This document shows positions 33,493 through 43,797 of a DNA stretch of 64,000 nucleotides, in pieces. The translations under genes and the position numbers were made by a program. Within the stretch, counting starts at the first letter, position 1; the number at the start of each line of letters is the position of its first letter. A model generated the notes under the pieces. It was not told the origin of the DNA and ran no database searches. It was given only the letters and a program-made list of their open reading frames with translations. Origin of the DNA: Oerskovia jenensis (GTDB lineage: Bacteria > Actinomycetota > Actinomycetes > Actinomycetales > Cellulomonadaceae); NCBI RefSeq assembly GCF_016907235.1, contig NZ_JAFBBO010000001.1:1550001-1614000 (forward strand), in the 5' to 3' direction.

Positions 33493-34277
33493 TCAGATCC
33501 GGAACTGGGCGACGCGGGTGCGCAGCTCGACCGAGACCTGGGCGAGCTCGTCGACCGCGACGCTCATCCTCTGCATGGTCGCCGCGCTCTCCTGCGCCGC
33601 GGTCGCGATGCCCGTGATGTTGCCCGCGATCTCCGAAGCACCCGTCGCGGACTCCAACACACCACGCGACATCTCCGTCGTCGTCGCGGTCTGCTCCTCC
33701 ACCGCCGAGGCGATCGTCAGCTGATAGTCGTTGATCCGCCCGATGATGTCCGCGATCTCACCGATCGCCCCCACCGCACTCGACGTGTCGTCCTGGATCG
33801 CCTCCACCCGACGAGCGATGTCCTCCGTCGCCTTCGCCGTCTCCTGCGCCAGCTCCTTGACCTCAGAAGCCACCACCGCGAACCCCTTGCCCGCCTCCCC
33901 CGCACGAGCCGCCTCGATCGTCGCGTTCAACGCCAACAGATTCGTCTGCTCCGCGATCGAGGTGATCACCTTCACCACATCACCGATCTCCTGCGAACTC
34001 GTCCCCAGCTTCTGCACCGTCACGTTCGTCGACGCCGCACGATCCGTCGCACGATTGGCCACCTTCGCCGCCTCGTTCGAGTTCTGCGCGATCTCCCGGA
34101 TCGACGCCCCCATCTGCTCCGCCCCCGCAGCCACCGTCCGCACGTTCTGCGACACCTGCTCAGCAGCCGCAGCCACCACCCCCGACTGCGCCGCCGTCTC
34201 CTCCGACGACGCCGAGAACTGCGACGACACCCCCGCCAACGACTCAGCACTCGACGCGATCGTCACCGACGACTCGA
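33493..34277 (-). repeat. Near-identical MCP signalling-domain repeat (unit 1)
   Basis: Matches 35262-36046 over 785 bp with two differences seen by eye, and 37202-37830 over its 33595-34223 part with none seen. Codon use inside (for example TTG, GCT, TCT, CGT) differs from the flanking coding DNA. Confidence 0.85.
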
Positions 34278-35094
34278 CCACGCCCGAGATGAGGCCACGG
34301 AGACCCGCGAGCGTACGTTCGAGAGCTTCCGCCATGGTGCCGAGCTCGTCGCGCCCGGTCACGCCGGACGAGACGGTCAGGTCGCCGTCGCCTGCCGCGG
34401 ACAGGCTCGAGGACACCGCACCGATCCGACGCACGATGCCGTGGGCCACGACGTACCCCAGCGCCAGCGCGGCGAGGGTGCCGAGCACCGCGACCAGGAT
34501 CGTGAGCACCGCGGCCTGGTTCGCGTGCTGGTCGGTCTGCTCGGCGAGAACGGCTGCCGCCTCGCCCTGCGACGCGGTCTCCACCTGCATGGCGTCCATG
34601 ACGCCGGTGGTCAGGGGCCTGATGGTCTCGTTGAAGTAGGTCGCGAAGCCCTCGGCGTCCCCCTCGTCCGCGAGCGGGAACAGCTCGTCCTGGGCCGCGG
34701 AGTAGTAGGCGTCCAGAGCGGCGACCATCGCGTCGACGTCGGCCTGGCTCACCGCGTTCGCCCGGTAGGCGTCGATCTGCGCGTCGAGGTCGACGTGACG
34801 CTCGGCGAGCTCGTCGACCAGGGTCGCGCGGGTCTCCTCGTCGGCGATGCCGTACTGGATGACGCGGGCGCGGTCGCCCTGGTAGGCGCGCTGGATCTCG
34901 GTGAGCTGCTGCAGGGGCACGACGTTCCCGCTGTGCATCGCGGCGGCGTCCGCCCGCAGCGACCGGATCGAGCTGAGCGCGACCACGGTGACCACGACGG
35001 TCACGGCCACCATGACGAGGATCGACACCAGGATCTTGACCAGCACCGGGCGGTCTGCCCACAACCTGCGCGGTGCGCTCTTCTGCTCGCTCAT
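33493..35094 (-). CDS. Methyl-accepting chemotaxis protein (copy 1)
   Basis: A membrane receptor of 533 residues: helix 1 about residues 18-42, an extracellular helical sensor domain to about residue 185 (four-helix-bundle type by appearance), helix 2 about residues 190-213, HAMP, and the cytoplasmic signalling domain with the hairpin tip [19 protein letters not shown]. The ligand is unknown. The 3' 785 bp are nearly identical to mcp copy 2. It ends in the sequence RTRVAQFRI with no CheR-tethering pentapeptide. Confidence 0.95.
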   Translation of the reverse strand: MSEQKSAPRRLWADRPVLVKILVSILVMVAVTVVVTVVALSSIRSLRADAAAMHSGNVVPLQQLTEIQRAYQGDRARVIQYGIADEETRATLVDELAERHVDLDAQIDAYRANAVSQADVDAMVAALDAYYSAAQDELFPLADEGDAEGFATYFNETIRPLTTGVMDAMQVETASQGEAAAVLAEQTDQHANQAAVLTILVAVLGTLAALALGYVVAHGIVRRIGAVSSSLSAAGDGDLTVSSGVTGRDELGTMAEALERTLAGLRGLISGVVESSVTIASSAESLAGVSSQFSASSEETAAQSGVVAAAAEQVSQNVRTVAAGAEQMGASIREIAQNSNEAAKVANRATDRAASTNVTVQKLGTSSQEIGDVVKVITSIAEQTNLLALNATIEAARAGEAGKGFAVVASEVKELAQETAKATEDIARRVEAIQDDTSSAVGAIGEIADIIGRINDYQLTIASAVEEQTATTTEMSRGVLESATGASEIAGNITGIATAAQESAATMQRMSVAVDELAQVSVELRTRVAQFRI

Positions 35095-35170
35095 CGACTC
35101 GCCTCTCGTACGTGCGGGGACCTCTGTGTCCCTGCGGGTCGGACACGCAGGCGCGTGCCCGAGACGGGCT

Positions 35171-35192
35171 CCCCGGGACGGGTATCCCGGGG
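35171..35192 (-). terminator. Short hairpin after mcp copy 2
   Basis: CCCCGGGA and TCCCGGGG flank a six-base loop, 69 bases beyond the stop of mcp copy 2 and 76 bases upstream of mcp copy 1. It could terminate copy 2 transcripts. Confidence 0.5.
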
Positions 35193-35261
35193 GTCGTGCT
35201 GGTAGTGCTCCTGGTACCGCGCAGGTCCCAGGTCGGGCACGGGCGTGCTGATGAGCTCTCC

Positions 35262-36046
35262 TCAGATCCGGAACTGGGCGACGCGGGTGCGCAGCTCGAC
35301 CGAGACCTGGGCGAGCTCGTCGACGGCGACGCTCATCCTCTGCATGGTCGCCGCGCTCTCCTGCGCCGCGGTCGCGATGCCCGTGATGTTGCCCGCGATC
35401 TCCGAAGCACCCGTCGCGGACTCCGACACACCACGCGACATCTCCGTCGTCGTCGCGGTCTGCTCCTCCACCGCCGAGGCGATCGTCAGCTGATAGTCGT
35501 TGATCCGCCCGATGATGTCCGCGATCTCACCGATCGCCCCCACCGCACTCGACGTGTCGTCCTGGATCGCCTCCACCCGACGAGCGATGTCCTCCGTCGC
35601 CTTCGCCGTCTCCTGCGCCAGCTCCTTGACCTCAGAAGCCACCACCGCGAACCCCTTGCCCGCCTCCCCCGCACGAGCCGCCTCGATCGTCGCGTTCAAC
35701 GCCAACAGATTCGTCTGCTCCGCGATCGAGGTGATCACCTTCACCACATCACCGATCTCCTGCGAACTCGTCCCCAGCTTCTGCACCGTCACGTTCGTCG
35801 ACGCCGCACGATCCGTCGCACGATTGGCCACCTTCGCCGCCTCGTTCGAGTTCTGCGCGATCTCCCGGATCGACGCCCCCATCTGCTCCGCCCCCGCAGC
35901 CACCGTCCGCACGTTCTGCGACACCTGCTCAGCAGCCGCAGCCACCACCCCCGACTGCGCCGCCGTCTCCTCCGACGACGCCGAGAACTGCGACGACACC
36001 CCCGCCAACGACTCAGCACTCGACGCGATCGTCACCGACGACTCGA
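35262..36046 (-). repeat. Near-identical MCP signalling-domain repeat (unit 2)
   Basis: Offset 1769 bp from unit 1; the only differences I see are near 35325 and 35424. Confidence 0.85.
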
Positions 36047-37052
36047 GGACGCCCGACAGGGTCGCGCGGAGCGACGCCTGTGCCACCGAGAGGGCGTGCG
36101 CCATGTCGCGGAGCTCGTCCTTGCCCGTGACCTCGGGCTCGTGCGTCAGGTCACCGTCCGCGATCGCCTCGATGGTGCGCTGGACGCCCACGATCCCCGC
36201 CCTGATCCGGTTCGAGACCACCCAGCCCAGGGCGAGCCCGCCGAGCGCTCCGACGGCGATGACGACGACCAGGGTGATGATCGCGGTGGACGCCTCACGG
36301 GCGGCGCCCGCGGTCTCCTCCGCGAGGATGTCGTCGATGTACGACTGGAGCCGGTCGAGCGCACCCCCGACCTGCTCCCCGACCCTGTCGAGGTCCGTGC
36401 CCGCCGACCGGTAGGCCGTGACGTTCCCGGCCTCGAACGCCGGGAGCGCAGTGTCCTCGACGATCGAGATGTACTCGGTCATGGACAGCTCGAACGAGCC
36501 GTACTGGTCCGGGACCGGCTCACCGATCTCGGTGTAGATGGCCCTGAACTTGGACATCTCGGAGAGCACGACACCATGAGCGCCGTCGATCATCACGAAC
36601 TGGGCACCCGCCTCGTCGGGGTCCCCCATGAAGTCCCCGAGCCCGCCCGTCGCGAGACGGTAGGACCACACGGAGCTCTGGAGGGCCATGACGCGCGCGT
36701 TGAGCGTGCTCTGGATCGTCGCTATCCGCTCGGCCCGGTCCCGCAGCGAGACCGTGGTCGAGACCGCCACCGTGCCGAGCACGATCATGGCCACCACGAG
36801 CGCGGCGACCAGGCCGAGGATCTTGGTACGGACGGAGCGGATGCCGCCGCGCCGGGTGGCCGTCGCTCGCTCCTCCTCGCCCGTCTCCGCGACGGGGTCG
36901 TCGGGGGCCGTCGCGGCGTCGTCCAGCAACGGTTCCAGGAGATCGACCGAACCGACGGAGGGCTCGGGCTGCACCGCGGACCACCCCTGTGGCGTGGTGT
37001 CGCGCTGCATCGTCCCTGCGAGGTCGTCGCCTGCGTGGCTCTCCCGGTTCAC
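35262..37052 (-). CDS. Methyl-accepting chemotaxis protein (copy 2) with N-terminal extension
   Basis: This 596-residue receptor starts at GTG 37052 (GGAAGGGAC upstream). Unlike the usual layout, about 72 hydrophilic residues precede the first membrane helix (about 76-98). A sensor domain follows to about 255, then helix 2 (about 258-282), HAMP and the signalling domain. Its sensor region differs from the other two receptors, so it should see a different input. Confidence 0.94.
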   Translation of the reverse strand: MNRESHAGDDLAGTMQRDTTPQGWSAVQPEPSVGSVDLLEPLLDDAATAPDDPVAETGEEERATATRRGGIRSVRTKILGLVAALVVAMIVLGTVAVSTTVSLRDRAERIATIQSTLNARVMALQSSVWSYRLATGGLGDFMGDPDEAGAQFVMIDGAHGVVLSEMSKFRAIYTEIGEPVPDQYGSFELSMTEYISIVEDTALPAFEAGNVTAYRSAGTDLDRVGEQVGGALDRLQSYIDDILAEETAGAAREASTAIITLVVVIAVGALGGLALGWVVSNRIRAGIVGVQRTIEAIADGDLTHEPEVTGKDELRDMAHALSVAQASLRATLSGVLESSVTIASSAESLAGVSSQFSASSEETAAQSGVVAAAAEQVSQNVRTVAAGAEQMGASIREIAQNSNEAAKVANRATDRAASTNVTVQKLGTSSQEIGDVVKVITSIAEQTNLLALNATIEAARAGEAGKGFAVVASEVKELAQETAKATEDIARRVEAIQDDTSSAVGAIGEIADIIGRINDYQLTIASAVEEQTATTTEMSRGVSESATGASEIAGNITGIATAAQESAATMQRMSVAVDELAQVSVELRTRVAQFRI

Positions 37053-37099
37053 GTGCTGTCCCTTCCGTCAGATCCTGGCTGGTGGGGTCTCGTCCTGCG

Positions 37100-38710
37100 T
37101 CAGTAGACGAACTTCGATGCGCCGGACTGCATGTCGGCGCTCATGCGGGCGAGCTCGGCGATGGAGTCGTTCATCTGCTGGATCGCCTCCGCGGTCGAGG
37201 ACGCCGCGGTCGCGATGCCCGTGATGTTGCCCGCGATCTCCGAAGCACCCGTCGCGGACTCCAACACACCACGCGACATCTCCGTCGTCGTCGCGGTCTG
37301 CTCCTCCACCGCCGAGGCGATCGTCAGCTGATAGTCGTTGATCCGCCCGATGATGTCCGCGATCTCACCGATCGCCCCCACCGCACTCGACGTGTCGTCC
37401 TGGATCGCCTCCACCCGACGAGCGATGTCCTCCGTCGCCTTCGCCGTCTCCTGCGCCAGCTCCTTGACCTCAGAAGCCACCACCGCGAACCCCTTGCCCG
37501 CCTCCCCCGCACGAGCCGCCTCGATCGTCGCGTTCAACGCCAACAGATTCGTCTGCTCCGCGATCGAGGTGATCACCTTCACCACATCACCGATCTCCTG
37601 CGAACTCGTCCCCAGCTTCTGCACCGTCACGTTCGTCGACGCCGCACGATCCGTCGCACGATTGGCCACCTTCGCCGCCTCGTTCGAGTTCTGCGCGATC
37701 TCCCGGATCGACGCCCCCATCTGCTCCGCCCCCGCAGCCACCGTCCGCACGTTCTGCGACACCTGCTCAGCAGCCGCAGCCACCACCCCCGACTGCGCCG
37801 CCGTCTCCTCCGACGACGCCGAGAACTGCGCACCGGCGACGGAGAGCCGCTCCGCGGCACCGGCCACCTCCTGGGCCGTGCCGGCGACCGAACCGATGAG
37901 CTCGCGCAGGCTCGTCTGCGCGGCGGAGAGCGACACCGCCATCTGGCCGATCTCGTCGCGGCTGTCCACGTCGGCCCGGACCGTCAGGTCCCCCTCGGCG
38001 AGGGCGACCAACGAGCTCCGCACCTCCTCGACCGAGCGGCGGATCCCGTTCGCGACCACGAGTGCGACGACGAGTGCGATCCCGAGGCCGACCGCGGTCA
38101 GCACGATCATGAGGAGGTTGGTCTGCTGAGCACGCTCCTCGGCGTCGTCCGCGACCGACTTCGCGTACGCGTTGGCCGCGTCGACCGCCCGGTCGAGCGA
38201 CGCGACGTACGTCTCGATCATCTCCTCGTTGCGGGACTCGACGTCGGCGGCGGCCGTCCCGGACGCCACGCCCGGCAGGAGCGTCTCGTCGCGGTAGTCC
38301 TGCCACTGCGCCCACTCGGTCTTGAAGGACTCCCAGTTCGGATCCACGCTCGTCCCCAGGACGTCGTCGTAGCTCACGATCGCCTCGTCGATGGTCGCGT
38401 CCACGGCGCCCATCTGCGAGACGAGCGCGCTGCGCAGCGGCACCTGGATGGCGTACTGCCAGGTCAGGCGCCAGGCCACCTGGGTGTTGTGGTCGATGTC
38501 GGCCAGGTACTGCAGGCTCGTGCTCCCGACGGACTCGACCCTCTCGATGTCGTTCGAGCTCGCCCGCAGGCCCTGCACGGCGAACCCGACGCATCCCAGG
38601 AGGACGGCAGCGAGCACGCCGAGGGCCGTGATGATCTTCGTCCGGACGGAGAGATCGGTGAATCGGAACCGGCGCGCACGAGCGGCCGAGGGGGTCAGGG
38701 GCGTGGACAT
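37100..38710 (-). CDS. Methyl-accepting chemotaxis protein (copy 3)
   Basis: A 536-residue receptor from the ATG at 38710: helix 1 about residues 27-48, a sensor domain to about 195, helix 2 about residues 200-222, HAMP and the signalling domain. The core 629 bp of the signalling domain (37202-37830) appear identical to copy 1, but the region after HAMP and the last 40 residues (ending [10 protein letters not shown]) are different. It lies 59 bases after cheW. Confidence 0.95.
   Translation of the reverse strand: MSTPLTPSAARARRFRFTDLSVRTKIITALGVLAAVLLGCVGFAVQGLRASSNDIERVESVGSTSLQYLADIDHNTQVAWRLTWQYAIQVPLRSALVSQMGAVDATIDEAIVSYDDVLGTSVDPNWESFKTEWAQWQDYRDETLLPGVASGTAAADVESRNEEMIETYVASLDRAVDAANAYAKSVADDAEERAQQTNLLMIVLTAVGLGIALVVALVVANGIRRSVEEVRSSLVALAEGDLTVRADVDSRDEIGQMAVSLSAAQTSLRELIGSVAGTAQEVAGAAERLSVAGAQFSASSEETAAQSGVVAAAAEQVSQNVRTVAAGAEQMGASIREIAQNSNEAAKVANRATDRAASTNVTVQKLGTSSQEIGDVVKVITSIAEQTNLLALNATIEAARAGEAGKGFAVVASEVKELAQETAKATEDIARRVEAIQDDTSSAVGAIGEIADIIGRINDYQLTIASAVEEQTATTTEMSRGVLESATGASEIAGNITGIATAASSTAEAIQQMNDSIAELARMSADMQSGASKFVY
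37202..37830 (-). repeat. Near-identical MCP signalling-domain repeat (unit 3, core only)
   Basis: Offset 3607 bp from unit 1. Identity stops sharply at both ends, which fits gene conversion limited to the core. Confidence 0.85.
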
Positions 38711-38769
38711 GCGAACTCCTGTGCTGCGTGGTGGGTGAGGGGGGCGCTGCTCGATCTGCTCATGGCGAC

Positions 38770-39180
38770 CTACGACGCGACGGCATCGACGTCGAGAGCG
38801 AGCAGCAGCCGGTCGGAGAGCTTGTACGTGCCGAGGATCACGGCACGCAGTGCCTCGGAGAGAGTCTGGGGAGGGAGCTCGAACTGGTCCTCGTCGACCA
38901 CGAGGACGTCGCCGATCCGGTCGACGAGCAGGCTCACGGTCTCGTCGCCCACGAAGACGACGGCCATCATCTGCTCGCCGTCGTGCGGCGGCATCCCCAG
39001 GCGACGACGCAGGTCGACCGTGAGCACGACCTGTCCCCGGAGGTTGACGAGGCCGGCGACGTCGTCGGGGGCGAGCGGTACCCGCGTGCGGGGACGGCTC
39101 GGGAGGACCTCCTGGACCCGGTCGACGGGGATGCCGCAGAGCCGGTCGCCCAGCGTGAAGGTCACGAGTCTGGTGCTCAT
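38770..39180 (-). CDS. cheW: CheW, chemotaxis coupling protein
   Basis: CheW bridges MCPs and CheA. The 136-residue product has the SH3-like CheW fold with [19 protein letters not shown], the conserved [20 protein letters not shown] and [14 protein letters not shown]. It overlaps the cheA stop (ATGA), which couples their synthesis. Confidence 0.96.
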   Translation of the reverse strand: MSTRLVTFTLGDRLCGIPVDRVQEVLPSRPRTRVPLAPDDVAGLVNLRGQVVLTVDLRRRLGMPPHDGEQMMAVVFVGDETVSLLVDRIGDVLVVDEDQFELPPQTLSEALRAVILGTYKLSDRLLLALDVDAVAS

Positions 39181-41501
39181 CGCACACCTGCCAGGAGGTC
39201 GTCGTCGAGGGGAGCCCGGTCGGCGGTGCCGTCCGGGTCGCGGTGGGTGTCGTGGTCGTCGTCGAAGAATCCCGCGTCGGCGGCGCGCACGGCGCTGTGG
39301 ACGTCGAGCAGCTCGGTGACGCGTTCGTCGAGGACGGTCGATCCCACGAGGCCGTGGTCGTCGATGTCGCTGTGCAGGCGGGCGTCGTCCTCGACGATGT
39401 CGAGGATCTCGGACACGGCCATCGCGATGCTCCGGCCACCTCGGGTGTACACGACGACGTCGAGCTCGTCACCGGTCGGGCCACCCACGGCACCCAGCAC
39501 GCGGTCGAGCCGGATCAGCGGGACGAGCGCGCCCCGGTATTGGAGCACCTCTCGGGTCCCCACCTGCTCGATCCGGTCCGTGCGGATCCGCTCGAGCCGC
39601 GTGACCGCGGACAGCGGGATCGCCACGCGACGCTCCCCGGCCGCGACCACGAGCACCTGCTGGGGTGCCTTCACCGCCTGCACCGCGGTCTGTCGGCGTA
39701 CCTTGGCGAGGTCCGCGATCTCGGTGCTGAGCACTCGTCTGGCGATCGCGGGAAGGTCGAGGATGAGTGCGACCCCGCCGTCACCGAGCACCGTGGCACC
39801 CGAGTACATGCCGATCTGCTTGAGGCGGCTGGCGAGTCCCTTGACGACGATCTCCTCCATGTTGAGGACGCGGTCGACGATCACGCCGAACCGCTGGTCG
39901 TCGGCCTCGACGACCGCGATGACGCGGCCCTCCGACTCGGCGGCCAGGTCCAGGACCTCGGCGAGCGAGACCAGCGGGAGCAGCGTCCCGCGCAGCCGGA
40001 ACACCGGGGCGGTGCCGACGTGCTCGATCCGCGTGTCGTTCCCTCCGAGTGCGACGAGCTCGAGGAGGCTGACCTGCGGGATCGCGTAGACCGAGCCGCA
40101 GCACGTGACCGTCAGTGCGGGCAGGATCGCGAGCGTGAGCGGGATGCGCATCCGCCACGTGGTCCCCTTGCCGACGGTCGACTCGACGTCGACCGACCCA
40201 CCGATCGCCTCGATGTTGGTCCGTACGACGTCCATCCCGACGCCGCGACCCGAGACGTTGGTGACCTTCGCGGCGGTCGAGAACCCGGCCAGGAACAGCA
40301 GGTCCAGCACCTCGGAGGAGGACATCGCCGCGATCTCGTTGGCGCTGCGCAGCCCCTTCGAGACCGCCGAGCGACCCACCTTCTCGGGGTCGATGCCCGC
40401 ACCGTCGTCGGTGATCTCGACGACGACCTGCCCGTTCGAGTGGTACGCGCGCAACGACACGAGCCCCTGCGGGGCCTTGCCCGCGGCGCGCCGCTGGTCG
40501 GGCGCCTCGATCCCGTGGTCGACGGCGTTGCGCACCAGGTGCGTCAGGGGGTCCTTCACGGCCTCGAGCAGCGAACGGTCGAGCTCGGTGTCGCCACCGG
40601 TCATCTCGACGCGCACCTCGCGTCCCAGCATCTTCGCGAGGTCGCGCACGATGCGCGGCATCTTCGACCACACGTGCTCGATGGGCTGCATGCGGGTGCG
40701 CATGACGCCCTCCTGCAGCTCGGAGGCGATGAGGCTCAGACGCTGCGCGGACCGCTTGGTCTCCTGGTCCTCGCCCGCTCCGGCGATGCGGTCGAACTGG
40801 TTGCGCACGAGCACGAGCTCGCCGACCTGCCGCACGAGGGAGTCGAGGAGGTCGACGTCGACCCGGATGGAGCCGTCGGCCGCGTTCCGGCCGGGCAGCT
40901 CGATCTCCTCGCTCCTGGGTGCGGCGGCAGCGGCGGGCGCGGGTGTCGTCACGGCGGGGGCCGGCGCGGGGAGCGGGTCGACGGCGTCGGGGGCCTCGAG
41001 CGCTCCGGCCTCGGCCTCCCCGGGGTCGGTCGCAGCAGCCTCGGCCGGGACCGGCTCGGTCACGGCCGTCTCGGTCACGGCCGGCTCGCCCGCCGCCGTC
41101 GGCCCCTCGGCGGTCGCCGTCCCCTCCTGCACGGCCACGATCTGGTCGACCATCGGCTCGACGTCGACGTCGTCCCCGACCCCTGCCTCGACCTTGGCGA
41201 GGATGGCGCGGAGCGTGTCGACGAGCGCGAGCAGGACGTCCGCCACCTGCGGGTCCATGAGGCGCTGGCCGTCGCGCAGCTCGGACAGCAGCGACTCCCC
41301 GACGTGCGAGACCCGCTCCAGGTTGCCGAACCCGAGGAAGCCGCTCGTCCCCTTGATGGTGTGCACGGTGCGGAAGATGCTGCTGAGCAGCACGCGCGAC
41401 GAAGGGTCGCTCTCCAGCGCCACGAGGTCCTGGTCCAGCTGATCGAGGTTCTCGTAGGACTCGACCAAGAACTCGTGGACGATCTCGTCCATCTCGTCCA
41501 C
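39177..41501 (-). CDS. cheA: CheA, chemotaxis histidine kinase with two CheW-like domains
   Basis: CheA phosphorylates CheY and CheB. The GTG at 41501 (GGAGGT upstream) gives 774 residues. Order: HPt domain with phosphorylated His47 ([16 protein letters not shown]), an acidic/Ala/Pro-rich linker without a clear P2 domain, P3 dimerisation, and the HATPase domain ([44 protein letters not shown]). Two CheW-like domains then follow, about residues 490-625 and 635-760; most CheA proteins have one. An upstream sigma-28-like promoter lies at 41611-41640. Confidence 0.96.
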   Translation of the reverse strand: MDEMDEIVHEFLVESYENLDQLDQDLVALESDPSSRVLLSSIFRTVHTIKGTSGFLGFGNLERVSHVGESLLSELRDGQRLMDPQVADVLLALVDTLRAILAKVEAGVGDDVDVEPMVDQIVAVQEGTATAEGPTAAGEPAVTETAVTEPVPAEAAATDPGEAEAGALEAPDAVDPLPAPAPAVTTPAPAAAAAPRSEEIELPGRNAADGSIRVDVDLLDSLVRQVGELVLVRNQFDRIAGAGEDQETKRSAQRLSLIASELQEGVMRTRMQPIEHVWSKMPRIVRDLAKMLGREVRVEMTGGDTELDRSLLEAVKDPLTHLVRNAVDHGIEAPDQRRAAGKAPQGLVSLRAYHSNGQVVVEITDDGAGIDPEKVGRSAVSKGLRSANEIAAMSSSEVLDLLFLAGFSTAAKVTNVSGRGVGMDVVRTNIEAIGGSVDVESTVGKGTTWRMRIPLTLAILPALTVTCCGSVYAIPQVSLLELVALGGNDTRIEHVGTAPVFRLRGTLLPLVSLAEVLDLAAESEGRVIAVVEADDQRFGVIVDRVLNMEEIVVKGLASRLKQIGMYSGATVLGDGGVALILDLPAIARRVLSTEIADLAKVRRQTAVQAVKAPQQVLVVAAGERRVAIPLSAVTRLERIRTDRIEQVGTREVLQYRGALVPLIRLDRVLGAVGGPTGDELDVVVYTRGGRSIAMAVSEILDIVEDDARLHSDIDDHGLVGSTVLDERVTELLDVHSAVRAADAGFFDDDHDTHRDPDGTADRAPLDDDLLAGVR

Positions 41502-41610
41502 GCCCGCACCTCCACGCCATCGCTGGCATCGTCGTCGTCGCCGGTTCGGGCGACCTGTCGTCAGGGACCCAGGTCCCCAGCCCCCGCGTCCGCCGGGGCT
41601 GTCGTCGGGG

Positions 41611-41640
41611 ACTGTCGGTCGGCTCGTGCGGTTGGTGGGG
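41611..41640 (-). promoter_or_regulatory. Sigma-28-like promoter upstream of cheA
   Basis: CCCCAC, 15 bases, ACCGACAGT on the minus strand, 110 bases before cheA. One base of the -10 box differs from the flagellin sites. The rest of the 41502-41772 gap shows no gene. Confidence 0.55.
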
Positions 41641-41772
41641 GTGATCCCTGGCGCCCGGAGCCGTGCCCGCCGGGTCCTGCCCGCTCGCACGGTCCCGCCC
41701 GCTCGCACGGTCCGGTCCCGAGCGGGAGCCGTCGGGCGGGCCCGGAGACGGGCGGGTCGGCCCGGGTGTCGC

Positions 41773-42045
41773 TCAGGCCGCGCTGTCGAGCGCTCGTGCC
41801 AGGGCGAGCGCGAGGGCGATGTCCTCGTCGAGGGTGCGTCGTTCGTCGCGCACCGCGTACCCGGCGGCGACGATCGCGCCCTCGTGCGCGCGGTAGTGCG
41901 GGTCGCAGAAGAGGAGCTGGCTCCGACCGGCGACGGTCACGCGGACGCAGGCCGTCGCGCCGCACGCGTCGCACTGGTCGCACCGGTCGAGTGCGTCGTG
42001 CGGGTCGGCGTCCGGGGGCTCCCACGGTCGCCGCAGGTGGTTCAT
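41773..42045 (-). CDS. DUF7455-like small protein with Cys-rich motif
   Basis: The 90-residue product contains CDQCDACGATACVRVTV followed by LLFCDPHYRAHE. Cys pairs with a downstream FCxxH resemble the DUF7455 family of small actinobacterial proteins, possibly a zinc-binding fold. Function is unknown. It overlaps the next gene upstream by four bases and precedes cheA by 270 bases, so a link to chemotaxis is only by position. Confidence 0.7.
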   Translation of the reverse strand: MNHLRRPWEPPDADPHDALDRCDQCDACGATACVRVTVAGRSQLLFCDPHYRAHEGAIVAAGYAVRDERRTLDEDIALALALARALDSAA

Positions 42046-42263
42046 GCCGCGGTGGCCTTCTGGGCCGCGCGGTTCACGAGTCCCGCAGCCTCGGCACGGG
42101 TCAGTCCTTGGATGACGAGCTCGTCGACGAGCGAGGCGATCTGCTCGTGGACGTCGCCGGGGTAGAGAGGGGCGCCTGCGCGTCGACGCGCGAGCTCCTT
42201 GGTCAGGGGAGCGCAGCGCTCGGCGATGGTCTTGGGTCTCGGGCGTGCGGGGGTCGCAGCCAT
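42042..42263 (-). CDS. Small hypothetical protein upstream of the chemotaxis cluster
   Basis: An unrecognised 73-residue basic protein (KTIAERCAPLTKELARRRAG; VDELVIQGLTRAEAAGLVNRA) that looks helical. The ATG at 42263 follows GAGAGGAGC. The stop overlaps the DUF7455-like ATG (ATGA), which supports a real two-gene unit. TGCATAGG lies 47 bases upstream. Confidence 0.65.
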   Translation of the reverse strand: MAATPARPRPKTIAERCAPLTKELARRRAGAPLYPGDVHEQIASLVDELVIQGLTRAEAAGLVNRAAQKATAA

Positions 42264-42310
42264 GGGGTGCTCCTCTCGGTGCCTCTGTCGAGGCGTCGAC
42301 GGTCCTGCTT

Positions 42311-42318
42311 CCTATGCA
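42311..42318 (-). promoter_or_regulatory. TGCATAGG octamer upstream of the small two-gene unit
   Basis: Same octamer as upstream of flhA, fliM and flgB, here 47 bases before the start at 42263, a normal promoter distance. Confidence 0.35.
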
Positions 42319-42357
42319 GCCAGGTCGGCCGTCGTCCGGCGCGGCTGCGGCGGCCGG

Positions 42358-43632
42358 TCAGCCGGCCTCGGCGATCCTCGTCGTCTGTCGTGCGGCGGCG
42401 ACGACGTCCGCGAGCAGGCTGCGGACGTCGAGGGGCGTGCGACCGAGGGGCGAACCCGGCAGCGCGGCGGCGGCCGCGAGAGCGTCCAGGTAGCGCGTGG
42501 TGTCGCGGGTCGACTCACCGGTCCCCCGGTCCGGGTCCCAGGCGGAACGGGCCTCGTGCTCGTGCTCGACGAACACCGCGGTGAGCTCGGTGACCCACGC
42601 CGCGTCGACACCGCACCCCGCGACGGCCTGCTTGACCGCGACCCGGGTGCGGGACAGTGCGGGCCGCCCGGGGCGGGCACGGTCCGCCAGGACGTCGCGC
42701 ACGAGGAGGTGGGCGATCTTCTGCCCGTACTCGTGCGTGGCGACCGTCTCGAGGTGCTCGTCCTCGTAGGACGCCCACAGGCCGGAGAGCGTGGTGACGC
42801 GCGGGTCCGACGGGGAGGTGCCGATCACGAGGACCGAACGCAGGGCGAGCTCCTCGTCCTCCTCGATCCAGGCGAGCATGCGGGCCCGGACGTCCGGGTC
42901 GAGAGGACGTTCGAGCGTCGGCAGGTCGAACGCGTCGCGGATCGCCGCGGCGTCGATGTGCATGCGCAGCACGCCGCGCTGGCGGGTGGCAGCGCTCTCG
43001 TGCGCGGCGTAGAGACGGTCGAGGTCCTCGTCGCGCCCCGCGTCGAGGACCTGGACCGCCAGGTCGGGCACCACGGGCAGCTCGTGCACGAGCCCCGCGA
43101 GGCGTCCCTCGCTGTCGATCGTGCCCTCCAGGAGGTCGGTCGAGACGATCTGTCCGACCTTGCGGGCCGAGCGCACGCTGCGCAGCAGGGTGCGGTGCAT
43201 GAGCGTGTAGTCACCGAGTGCCTGGCGGATCGAGCCGGCTGCGCTCGCACCGCCCGCGAAGACCTCGAGGTCGAAGAACTTGGTGCCGTTGCGCCCTCGG
43301 GAGTCCCCCTCGGTCCCGTCGCCGCTCGGCAGGTCGAGGATCTTGCGGGTGTAGAAGTCCACGGCCGCGTCGACCATGTCGTCGTGCAGGAAGCGGGCGA
43401 TGCCGTGGCGATGGCAGTAGCGCGTGGTCTCGGAGCGCACGATGCCCGTGCGGAACACCGCTTCGAAGACGATCATCCGGGCCTCACGCTCGGTGAGGTC
43501 CCCCGCGCGCACCCGTCGGGCGACGTCGGTCGTGGTGCGATCGAGCTCGTCGCTCGCGCGGTCGTGGACGGTCGTTCGGACGGCGGCGGCGACATCGACG
43601 TCGACGTCGGCGGTGACGGTGATGGTCTGCAT
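42358..43632 (-). CDS. Unrecognised 424-residue protein, divergent from the gene at 43798
   Basis: I do not recognise this protein. It is soluble by composition, acidic, and mostly helical. Residues 45-95 ([32 protein letters not shown]) have a faint likeness to sigma-factor region 2, which I do not trust as an assignment. It starts with ATG at 43632, with a weak ribosome site. A Crp-type palindrome sits 57 bases upstream and is shared with the divergent gene. It ends 94 bases from the two-gene unit before cheA. Confidence 0.75.
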   Translation of the reverse strand: MQTITVTADVDVDVAAAVRTTVHDRASDELDRTTTDVARRVRAGDLTEREARMIVFEAVFRTGIVRSETTRYCHRHGIARFLHDDMVDAAVDFYTRKILDLPSGDGTEGDSRGRNGTKFFDLEVFAGGASAAGSIRQALGDYTLMHRTLLRSVRSARKVGQIVSTDLLEGTIDSEGRLAGLVHELPVVPDLAVQVLDAGRDEDLDRLYAAHESAATRQRGVLRMHIDAAAIRDAFDLPTLERPLDPDVRARMLAWIEEDEELALRSVLVIGTSPSDPRVTTLSGLWASYEDEHLETVATHEYGQKIAHLLVRDVLADRARPGRPALSRTRVAVKQAVAGCGVDAAWVTELTAVFVEHEHEARSAWDPDRGTGESTRDTTRYLDALAAAAALPGSPLGRTPLDVRSLLADVVAAARQTTRIAEAG

Positions 43633-43688
43633 GGCACGTGTGTGTGCGGCGTGCTCGCGAAATTCGGGCCTCCGAGCCCTTTCGGCAC

Positions 43689-43704
43689 TGTGACGTCCGT
43701 CACA
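43689..43704. promoter_or_regulatory. Perfect Crp/GlxR-type operator
   Basis: TGTGACGTCCGTCACA is a perfect palindrome with the Crp core TGTGA-N6-TCACA. It lies in the 165-bp region between two divergent genes. Confidence 0.7.
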
Positions 43705-43755
43705 CTCGTTCCGAGGGCGCGCCTCCCGGCGACGCAGGCTGGCCCGTGCTCGTCC

Positions 43756-43763
43756 GGCATAGG
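43756..43763 (+). promoter_or_regulatory. GGCATAGG variant of the recurring octamer
   Basis: One base different from TGCATAGG; on the plus strand 35 bases before the gene at 43798 and about 63 bases downstream of the Crp-type site centre, a spacing that would suit an activator site upstream of a promoter. Confidence 0.3.
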
Positions 43764-43797
43764 CAGCCCGAGACCGTCAGGCGAGGAGAGGACGAAC

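Noticed and set aside
39691-39700. GCCGACAGA inside cheA as a further FliA-type promoter
   Set aside because: No AC at the 15-base distance and it lies deep in the coding region without a gene start downstream.
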